Positions 6,733 through 13,244 of a DNA stretch of 13,244 nt are shown one piece after another. Position 1 is the first letter of the stretch. The number at the start of each line of letters is the position of its first letter. The translations under genes were made by a program, and so were the position numbers. The notes under the pieces were generated by a model. That model did not search any database. It saw only the letters and a program-made list of their open reading frames with translations, and was not told the origin of the DNA. Origin of the DNA: SVQP01 sp045587385. Lineage in GTDB: Bacteria > Bacillota > Clostridia > Oscillospirales > CAG-272. The stretch spans positions 1-13,244 of the forward strand of contig JAZNCE010000131.1 of assembly GCA_045587385.1 (NCBI GenBank), given 5' to 3'.

Positions 6733-7650
6733 TCAGTCTTTTATTTCAAATGAGGCAATATCTACCAAAGATATCTCATACATTGCCTTTCTAATAGCTC
6801 CGGGGAGCAATTTTGAAGTGAGTTTGGGAAAATCACTGTTGACAATGTATCTTTTGAAATTACTGATTTCATAAACGAAATCGTCATAGTAGTTATTATA
6901 CTCATAACCTTGCAAAGCAATCTTACTCATAAAAGTGTCTTTATCGTCGTTGGAAGTGAACATATTGCGAGTTTCCAAAATGAGTTTGTTGAGCGTAATC
7001 CCGTTATATGCGGTACTCATTTTTTCAAGAGAATGAACTACCAATTCTCCGTCATTATCGCTTTCGAGTTGTTCAAGCGAGGATATACGTACAGATTGAG
7101 CACCACGACTAACCGCTTTTGCCTCAAACCACATATTTTCATAGGAAAAGTCTTTATGAGTAAGTTCCTGTCCGCTCCAACTAAGAAGAGCATTGGAGAG
7201 TCCTATACGTTCTGCAAGATTACCGCGAAGAAAAAGGATTTCGCCAATAAGTCCCATAATTTCAGGTTCTGTCAAAAAAATGTTTTTAGAAGATACAAAC
7301 ATTTTCTTCCACTGAAAAAACCTATTGATAATTGCTTGATATCCTGCGGATTCTTCTTTTAGGTCTTTTGTCTGTTCAATCAAATCCTCGCAAAACTTGT
7401 AAAACAACCCGCTGATTTCTTCGTCAATCAAAGAAAACCGTATTGTATTATATTTTTCCTTCTTGTATTGGTTAACTTCAATTGCAGATGTTCCCGTAAC
7501 TTTTCGTGGAGTAAATGGATATCGTAACTCTATTGCTTTACGACCTTTTTCATCCAATCCTAAATGCAATTCGAGAATATGTACATTATCAATTCTTGAA
7601 AAATATTCGGGGCGGTTGAATTCAGTAAATTTTTGTTTTACGTCTATCAT
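6733..7650 (-). CDS. PD-(D/E)XK motif protein (DUF4420-type nuclease)
   Basis: A 305-residue protein of the family found next to Z1 and AIPR genes. The likely catalytic set is Glu137 in MGLIGEILFLR, Asp167 in HKDFSY, and the pair Glu176/Lys178 in WFEAKAV, a good PD-(D/E)XK arrangement with the DxnEAK signature on a central beta hairpin. Such folds cut DNA using Mg2+. The N-terminal 120 residues carry a 'LHLGLDEKGRKAIELRY' region seen in family members and may be a recognition or dimer part. The ATG overlaps the Z1 stop as ATGA, with AGGAG upstream, so the two proteins are translationally coupled and probably made in fixed ratio. By context it is the nuclease paired with the Z1 motor. Assignment to this family is from memory of its typical motifs. 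Confidence 0.85.
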   Translation of the reverse strand: MIDVKQKFTEFNRPEYFSRIDNVHILELHLGLDEKGRKAIELRYPFTPRKVTGTSAIEVNQYKKEKYNTIRFSLIDEEISGLFYKFCEDLIEQTKDLKEESAGYQAIINRFFQWKKMFVSSKNIFLTEPEIMGLIGEILFLRGNLAERIGLSNALLSWSGQELTHKDFSYENMWFEAKAVSRGAQSVRISSLEQLESDNDGELVVHSLEKMSTAYNGITLNKLILETRNMFTSNDDKDTFMSKIALQGYEYNNYYDDFVYEISNFKRYIVNSDFPKLTSKLLPGAIRKAMYEISLVDIASFEIKD

Positions 7651-10469
7651 TCTTCTTCTCCTATGTCCATTTCAGAATGCTCAAACCAGTTATATACCTT
7701 ATTTGCTTTGAACTTGGTTGCCTGGAAATGTGCAGCATTGTCATTACGCGGAAGTCCCAGCATAAATCCTACTACAGGGACATCCCCTAAAGCATTTTTC
7801 AGTTTATTAATGGTTTCATGCTGCCCGGAATCATCTCTGTCAATATCTATCTCAAGGAAATATACCAACAACAGAGGTTTCCTGTCTTTGATAAATTTGA
7901 ACCAGGTATCAGACGGATAATTTTTATCCTTTGTAAATTCTTCGTTCCTTGAAAGCTTATAATATCTGCGATACTCTAATCTTGCAGATTCTACAATATC
8001 CAAAGCAGTCCGTCCATTGAAATCAACAACGCCCGCAATACCATCGTTTGGACCACCAAGCTTTCCTCGACGACCAATATTCAATCTATCCGTGTCTTGA
8101 TCTATCTTACAAGTTCTGTGGACTCGGTATATTTCTTTGCCCATTATCTTCTGGGGAACTACGTTTTCTCCGGTGCTGCTACCATCCATGAATGCAATGT
8201 CAAAAAGATCAATGGAAGGATCCACACAATTCCCAAGAAAATCAGCAATCTGTTTCACATCAAAACTGGAACTGAATTTGGATATTTGAAGTTTCTTCAT
8301 CAAATCGATAACATATGCCTTGGGAACATCCTGGACGATATATCTGCCTTTTGCAACAGAATCGGTCTGGCGCTCAAATATATGACCTTCTCCGATACAT
8401 TTTTCAACAAGACTACTTACAAGTGCAAAATTATTCTTGTGAGCATTGGCATTATAGCAAAGGTATGGAGTTTCAACAATACCGCCAAAGTAGCTTGACC
8501 ATTCATATTCATCGGTAGAGTTTCGCATTTTGTTGTATGCGGTAATCTGTAAATCAGCCGAATTGTTTCTGACACGGATACCAAAATCACGAGGCTTTTG
8601 ACCGTTTTCACGCATAATGCTCATATCGTCTTTAAGCTTCTCGGTAGCTTCTGCAATTTCCGCATACCACTCAGCTGAAGCTTTGTGCGTCCATATACGG
8701 AACAAATCATCGTAATTTTTACGATATCCAAACCAACGTCCCATCTGCATAAGAACATCATACGTACATGTATTCCTATAGAAATAACTGATAGCAAGGC
8801 CTTCAAGTGTCAATCCTCTTGACAGTGCAAGTCCACCTATAGCAATCACGCGAAGAGAATCGTTTTTCGGATATTCAAGCTTTTCAGATGATTTTGAACT
8901 GTTTACCACTTTGATCTGTATATTCTCGATGGCCGCAAACATAGCGTTTGCAATCTTTTCCCATGAAAACTCAACGAAAGAATAGTATTTCTCCCAAACA
9001 GAATACAGCCTCTTTAATACCGGATCCTTCATACACTCTGCGGTATCGCTGAGATTATATTTTATGGACCTGTATGCTCTCTTGTGAATATCGTCTATTA
9101 CTTCTTTTATATATTTCTGTACAGCCACAAAACGTGAAATGTTGACAAGCATAGAACGATGTTCACTATGATCTCCGCGCAAATCACGGATAGCATTGAC
9201 AATATAAAATGCATAAATAGCATCGGTTAAACTGTCTGGAAGTTCTCCAGTCCATTCTTTTGTATGCTTGAAATAAAACGGATATCCGTCTAATTCCTCT
9301 CTACCAGCATCGGTGATATATGTAAGTTGTGAATGATATTTCCCGTCTTTAGCAAATATCTGATTTGCTCCAATATAATTACTTGGGGTAGGCAGTGCCA
9401 CAATAAAATCCTCGGGAAATAAATCCTGTGTTTCCATCTTCTCCGTAGTTTCCGGATCTATAAACACATTTGCGAATGGAGTTGCCGTAAATCCGACATA
9501 ATTTGACTTTGTAAACACGCTGGCAAGCTCACGGATGAGCTTGTTGATTTTAGTAGGATCTTCTTTGTTGGCACTGGTATTGATAGATGCATTGTCGGCT
9601 TCATCATCAATCATCAGCATTGGCAAATCAATTTTCTTAGTTATGGGATCTGCATTCAGCGTAATCAACCATTTTGTAAGTTTTTGAAGAGTCGTAGTAT
9701 TCTTTTTGATAACAAATACCACCGCTTGGTTGTTGCCTTTCAATGATACAGCAATCTTATCGTTGTCACCAGTAAAGTCTTTGGCACGTGAAGTCATGGA
9801 CATTGCAAAAATATCCTGATTGTCAAGCCCGACACCTACTCGCTTTCCGCCTGTTGAATTGGCCGACATATCAATGCCAATAAAGCCTTCTTCCACACGC
9901 TCTTGTGTCTGCTTTCTTAAAGATTCAATCGTTCCGGTAAGAAGAATAAAAACCTTGTATCCCGCATCGGCTGCTTTACACATGAAACCAATATATGTAG
10001 ATGTTTTACCGGACTGCACGTCACCTATAATCAATCCTCGTTTCAACTTCGGTTCAGAATAGCTTGCTGTTGGATCAAGAATATAATTCATGAGCTTTTG
10101 ATCTAACGTTTCTTCTCCCAAGGTACTTACTACACTGGGGCTGAAATGCTTGACATCAATCAAATAATTCTTATATCTTGTCCAGAATTTACTATCAATC
10201 TCAGACTTTCGATCATCATACCAATTATCCTGTTCATAATCGGCAAGAATACTTTGGCCAGGAGTTGTTTTTATCTGGTATTTCCAAGACACTTCACGAC
10301 GAATCTCCGCAAGCTCTTCATCGTCAATCTGCAATTTCACAAAATCAATAGCTCTTTGGATATATGTTTCCATAGAATTCTCGTCCAGCAGACTTTCATA
10401 GTGATCTATGCCGATTAAAATATCAATAGCTCTAACGAGATTATTTATTTTTTCTCTGTCTATACTCAT
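7647..10469 (-). CDS. Z1-domain superfamily II helicase-like ATPase
   Basis: A 940-residue protein, the largest here. Walker A is GDVQSGKTS (149-157), the DEAD-like Walker B is MIDDEAD (286-292), and motif III is FTATPF (327-332). The C-terminal Z1 domain has GGLALSRGLTLEGL (545-558), equivalent to motif V, and QMGRWFGYR (575-583), equivalent to motif VI with the arginine finger. Both helicase lobes are therefore complete and the protein should hydrolyse ATP and move on or remodel DNA. Z1 was defined in MORC-linked restriction-like systems. About 120 N-terminal and 300 C-terminal residues beyond the motor carry no motif that I know and may bind partners. The GGAGG site sits across the end of the MORC-like gene and the stop-to-start gap is one base. 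The stop overlaps the next start. Expected role: motor subunit acting with the GHKL ATPase and the PD-(D/E)XK protein. Confidence 0.93.
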   Translation of the reverse strand: MSIDREKINNLVRAIDILIGIDHYESLLDENSMETYIQRAIDFVKLQIDDEELAEIRREVSWKYQIKTTPGQSILADYEQDNWYDDRKSEIDSKFWTRYKNYLIDVKHFSPSVVSTLGEETLDQKLMNYILDPTASYSEPKLKRGLIIGDVQSGKTSTYIGFMCKAADAGYKVFILLTGTIESLRKQTQERVEEGFIGIDMSANSTGGKRVGVGLDNQDIFAMSMTSRAKDFTGDNDKIAVSLKGNNQAVVFVIKKNTTTLQKLTKWLITLNADPITKKIDLPMLMIDDEADNASINTSANKEDPTKINKLIRELASVFTKSNYVGFTATPFANVFIDPETTEKMETQDLFPEDFIVALPTPSNYIGANQIFAKDGKYHSQLTYITDAGREELDGYPFYFKHTKEWTGELPDSLTDAIYAFYIVNAIRDLRGDHSEHRSMLVNISRFVAVQKYIKEVIDDIHKRAYRSIKYNLSDTAECMKDPVLKRLYSVWEKYYSFVEFSWEKIANAMFAAIENIQIKVVNSSKSSEKLEYPKNDSLRVIAIGGLALSRGLTLEGLAISYFYRNTCTYDVLMQMGRWFGYRKNYDDLFRIWTHKASAEWYAEIAEATEKLKDDMSIMRENGQKPRDFGIRVRNNSADLQITAYNKMRNSTDEYEWSSYFGGIVETPYLCYNANAHKNNFALVSSLVEKCIGEGHIFERQTDSVAKGRYIVQDVPKAYVIDLMKKLQISKFSSSFDVKQIADFLGNCVDPSIDLFDIAFMDGSSTGENVVPQKIMGKEIYRVHRTCKIDQDTDRLNIGRRGKLGGPNDGIAGVVDFNGRTALDIVESARLEYRRYYKLSRNEEFTKDKNYPSDTWFKFIKDRKPLLLVYFLEIDIDRDDSGQHETINKLKNALGDVPVVGFMLGLPRNDNAAHFQATKFKANKVYNWFEHSEMDIGEEE

Positions 10470-10470
10470 A

Positions 10471-11952
10471 TCATTCCTCCATAAGCGTTTGTTTCAATTG
10501 AGGATATTTGCTGAAAGGCTCGGAACAAAATAGACGTTCAACTACCTGTTCTCGGGATTCGTTTCCCATCGAAAGTGTGATTGCAATCAACATCTGCGCC
10601 TTGGCTTCAATTTCCGCAAGACGTTCCGGGCTGATCTCATCATCTATTTTGTTCTGTGATTTATCTATGTAAATCTGCTGATATGGCAATGAGTTCTCAA
10701 TTTCCTCAAGCACCATATCAATTCTGCTCCATGTTTCATCATCAACTTTTTCTTTGATCAAATCAAAGATTCTCGAATCTCTGTTGATGCAAAACATATG
10801 TTGATCTTCACGTGTTTTAATAGGAAGCCATATATAATCGATCTTTTCATCTACTTTATCAATTCTACCGCGATATGTCTGAGCTTTAACCGCAAGATCC
10901 ATTGCTTCATCAACAGCTCTTGTCAAACGCGACTTAATAATTGACGGGATGGTCGCATTCTGCTTTTTGATATCAATATTCCATATATCATCAAGCGTGT
11001 TCGGGATATCTACTTTTACACGGGCGTACTTTGTTAGCTCGTCACGATGTCTTCCAAACCAGGTTCCCCAAATAATGAGCCGTTCATTGCGGTATATGTA
11101 AAAACCTTGTTTTGATCTGTAATTCTCTATACCACCGGAAAGCTTTTTATCCTCGGTTGTAAGATCTTTTTGGAAAGGTAACACATATGGTTGAACCGAA
11201 ACGTATCGCTCGATTCCTTTTGAATCCAAAATCGGTATTTCAATTCTGCGACGTATATTAGTCTTTTTGTGATTTTCAAGGAAGGGATCTAATCCTTTCA
11301 GTGTAAAGTTATTAACCTTGATAGTGACTTTAGCATTTCCTTCACGGTTGAGATATCTATGGAATATCAGCGAAAGATAATCTGCAGTAGAATCCTGCAA
11401 ACGATTCAGCTCTGCATAAACATTACCGCTGGATTTTTCTATCAAATCAAAATTTTCCCAAAGAACTACAGTTCCGCTTTCGTAGTCGTCAAGAAAGGAT
11501 ACAAATCTAATATCGGAAATCTGCTCCTGCGTACACTCGACCATATACCAGCCTTTTTTCTCACCGATAACATCTAAATCCCATATCAACGCAGATATTT
11601 CACCATCTTGCTTACTGGCAACTGTCAAACGCCTACACTGCGATAAGGAAGCAGCTTTTAATCCAAGACCAAATCGTCCGAGGTCATCTTCAGATCTTGT
11701 TTCTCCTTCAACTTGACTTCCGTACCTCATTGCTTCAATTAATTTCTCGCGAGACATTCCCTTACCGTTATCACAAATTGCAACATAGCATTCTGCTGGA
11801 TCAACAGGAAATTTGATTTCTATCATATTTGCCTTGACAGAAACGCTGTTATCAATAACATCTGCCACTGCAGATTCAAATGTATATCCCATAGCACGCA
11901 TAGAGTTTATAAGAATATCTGCGGATGGATTATTTTCAAGGTAGTTATTCAT
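10471..11952 (-). CDS. MORC/MutL-like GHKL ATPase
   Basis: A 493-residue ATPase. The GHKL motifs are clear: the N box ESAVADVIDN (26-35, Glu26 as general base and Asn35 for Mg2+), DNGKGM (61-66), and LGRFGLGLKAAS (91-102). A second, S5-like domain follows, with GFYIYRNERLI and a lysine-rich WNIDIKKQNA that should reach the ATP pocket. The family works as an ATP-dependent dimer clamp on DNA. MORC-type bacterial relatives are encoded beside Z1, nuclease and methylase genes, as here. The ATG at 11952 is chosen over an in-frame GTG four codons upstream (11964) because GAGG at 11959-11962 is 6 bases from the ATG and overlaps the GTG itself. It is the first gene of the core operon. No MutL-type endonuclease motif is visible at the C-terminus, so any cutting is left to the partners. 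Confidence 0.92.
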   Translation of the reverse strand: MNNYLENNPSADILINSMRAMGYTFESAVADVIDNSVSVKANMIEIKFPVDPAECYVAICDNGKGMSREKLIEAMRYGSQVEGETRSEDDLGRFGLGLKAASLSQCRRLTVASKQDGEISALIWDLDVIGEKKGWYMVECTQEQISDIRFVSFLDDYESGTVVLWENFDLIEKSSGNVYAELNRLQDSTADYLSLIFHRYLNREGNAKVTIKVNNFTLKGLDPFLENHKKTNIRRRIEIPILDSKGIERYVSVQPYVLPFQKDLTTEDKKLSGGIENYRSKQGFYIYRNERLIIWGTWFGRHRDELTKYARVKVDIPNTLDDIWNIDIKKQNATIPSIIKSRLTRAVDEAMDLAVKAQTYRGRIDKVDEKIDYIWLPIKTREDQHMFCINRDSRIFDLIKEKVDDETWSRIDMVLEEIENSLPYQQIYIDKSQNKIDDEISPERLAEIEAKAQMLIAITLSMGNESREQVVERLFCSEPFSKYPQLKQTLMEE

Positions 11953-11958
11953 AGTTGT

Positions 11959-11962
11959 CCTC
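11959..11962 (-). promoter_or_regulatory. Ribosome binding site that sets the MORC-like start
   Basis: GAGG on the minus strand, 6 bases before the ATG at 11950-11952. It overlaps the competing GTG at 11962-11964, which argues against that codon being used. Confidence 0.6.
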
Positions 11963-12029
11963 ACAATTATTTTACTTCAAGTCGCTGACGGCTAACTTAA
12001 CCTTCTTACCACTGAACACCACGCCGTAT

Positions 12030-12076
12030 TTGAGTATGGTAGTAAAGTATAAATCAAATCATCTTCTCATACTCAA
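12030..12076 (-). promoter_or_regulatory. Weak candidate promoter within a 9-bp inverted repeat
   Basis: TTGAGTATG at 12030-12038 and CATACTCAA at 12068-12076 form a perfect inverted repeat with 29 bases between. On the minus strand, TTGAGT (12071-12076) and TATACT (12046-12051) could be -35 and -10, but the 19-base spacer is long. The palindrome half sites would flank this promoter, as an operator might. The remaining bases, 11965-12029, show no T-run terminator and no small gene. Confidence 0.25.
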
Positions 12077-13244
12077 CCAGTGTTACGTTACCCATTTCTG
12101 CTGCTTTCTCTACACAGCCTTTGGTAAAGCCGGATTTTGCGAAGAGGTAGTAATGCTTGTTTTTATAATGGAACAGGTTGCTTCTCTCAACAAGAAGATC
12201 GAGCACTCCGACGTCAACCTTTTCATTCGTCCACTTGCATTCGCCAAAAAGGGCGGTGTTTTTATCGGCTTCGCCCATAATATCGATCTCGGTCTGGGAC
12301 TTGGATTTCGAATCGTTACCCCACCAACGTCCGAGAGAGGTAAACTCAATGGGACATTTGCCCGAGAGAAGCTGCTTCCAAAGATACTGCTTGCAGATCT
12401 CCTCGAACACTCTGCCCATATACTCGGACAGATGCGGCTCGATGCGCTTATATGCCAAATCGTCTGCGCCGCGCGCGATGATCGAATTGTTTTCCGGCAC
12501 GAATCGGTACCAAAAGCGGAACATATTGTCCTCAACCGAATAGATCGACTTGCGGGACGCTTTTTCACCGTAGGGCGTTTCCTTTTGAACGATGCCGAGC
12601 GAAAGCAGATTCTTGAGATAAATTGAGCATACGTTGGTATCCTCGCCTACCTTGCTGGAAATCTCGGACATACGCGACGCGCCCGTTGCGATGGCGGTGA
12701 TGATCGCGTTATAGATCGCCGGCTCGCGCACCTCCTGCTTGAGCAGATTGGTGGTTTCCTCGAACAGAGGTGAGGTCGGATTCAGATAGGTATTCTTGAT
12801 GTTTTCCTCAATGCTGAGTTTATCGTCGATCTGCAAGAGATATTGCGGAGTGCCGCCAAAAATGCCGTAAATGAGGGCTTTGTCCTCACTCGATGCGTTT
12901 GGGAAGTATCGGCAGGTTTCCTCGAAATCGAAGGGATTGATCTTCATCTGCGCCGTCTTTCTACCATAAAGAGGAGCTTTGTAGGACAGCACGTAATCCT
13001 CCATAAAGGACATGGACGAGCCACATAAAATCAGCATCAGCTTGGAGCTATCCTTATATTTATCGATCAAAAGCTGAAGCGTAGAGGCAAGGCTCTTGGA
13101 GGAACGGGCGACGTAAGGATACTCGTCGATTGCAAGCACGATCCTCTCATTCTCAGCCATTTTAAAAACATACTCCAAAGCCGCCTGGAAAGAGGCAAAC
13201 GAGGTTTCAAGAGAGAACCCCGTACCGTATTCAATAATGCTCTT
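12054..13244 (-). CDS. Archaeal-type AAA ATPase with DUF234 domain, 5' part off the right edge
   Basis: The frame is open to the window edge, giving 396 visible residues; the Walker A motif must lie beyond it. Walker B is VLAIDEYPY near the start, followed by sensor 1 in LILCGSSMS. A winged helix region (IYNAIITAIATGASRMSEIS onward) precedes a DUF234-type C-terminal domain. There TEIDI and, twelve residues on, GECKW give a D...ECK nuclease-like signature, so it may be a PD-(D/E)XK protein. These ATPases are common stand-alone genes in Clostridia, and their role is unknown; links to mobile DNA or toxin-like modules have been suggested. A TTG at 13178 is in frame but is internal coding, not a convincing start. 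Base composition is clearly richer in G+C than the genes to its left, so it probably has a different origin and is not a member of the defence operon. Confidence 0.85.
   Translation of the reverse strand, partial: KSIIEYGTGFSLETSFASFQAALEYVFKMAENERIVLAIDEYPYVARSSKSLASTLQLLIDKYKDSSKLMLILCGSSMSFMEDYVLSYKAPLYGRKTAQMKINPFDFEETCRYFPNASSEDKALIYGIFGGTPQYLLQIDDKLSIEENIKNTYLNPTSPLFEETTNLLKQEVREPAIYNAIITAIATGASRMSEISSKVGEDTNVCSIYLKNLLSLGIVQKETPYGEKASRKSIYSVEDNMFRFWYRFVPENNSIIARGADDLAYKRIEPHLSEYMGRVFEEICKQYLWKQLLSGKCPIEFTSLGRWWGNDSKSKSQTEIDIMGEADKNTALFGECKWTNEKVDVGVLDLLVERSNLFHYKNKHYYLFAKSGFTKGCVEKAAEMGNVTLVEYEKMI

Noticed and set aside
6910..7362. Plus-strand open frame of 150 codons
   Set aside because: It is antisense to the PD-(D/E)XK gene, has no motif and no ribosome binding site, and is a shadow.
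8097..8498. Plus-strand open frame of 133 codons
   Set aside because: It is antisense to the Z1 gene and shows no family features.
11955..12626. Plus-strand open frame of 223 codons
   Set aside because: It lies antisense over the well-supported DUF234 ATPase gene and the intergenic gap, has no recognisable domain, and reflects the GC-rich codon pattern of the real gene.

Overview
The window looks like the cargo region of an integrative conjugative element (ICE) or similar mobile element in a low-GC Firmicute, probably of the Clostridia. The reasons are AT-rich coding, strong GGAGG-type ribosome binding sites, and the start of a Tn916-type excisionase gene at the left edge. Every convincing gene lies on the minus strand, so the window is described right to left, in the direction of transcription.

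Right edge (about 12054-13244): the C-terminal part of an archaeal-type AAA ATPase with a DUF234 nuclease-like tail. It is visibly richer in G+C than the rest and is separated from the next gene by about 100 bases, so it looks like an independent neighbour.

Core system (3219-11952): five tightly packed genes. They encode a GHKL ATPase of the MORC/MutL-like type, a Z1-domain superfamily II helicase-like ATPase, a PD-(D/E)XK motif protein, an AIPR-family protein (abortive infection phage resistance), and a cytosine-5 DNA methyltransferase. Gaps are -4 to +14 bases, with two ATGA stop/start overlaps, so this is one operon. MORC-like ATPase, Z1 helicase, PD-(D/E)XK nuclease and m5C methylase together match the restriction-modification-like systems predicted computationally by Iyer, Abhiman and Aravind (2008). 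The inferred mode of action is that the methylase marks self DNA while the ATPases and nucleases recognise and cut unmarked DNA.

Add-on module (709-3176): an HNH nuclease and an OLD-family ATPase with a TOPRIM nuclease domain. They are spaced more loosely and may have their own promoter at the end of the methylase gene. The pairing resembles Septu (ATPase plus HNH) in layout and Gabija/OLD in the ATPase, but matches neither exactly.

Left 700 bases: no large gene, but dense structure. There is a strong minus-strand promoter (624-652), a likely small RNA of about 130 nt made of two hairpins and ending in an intrinsic terminator (489-617), a set of A-tract boxes (339-384), three back-to-back stem-loops (201-301), and an excellent ribosome binding site leading into an excisionase gene that has no ATG, GTG or TTG at the expected position. 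This looks like the control region of the element's excision genes, with the defence island inserted just upstream of it.
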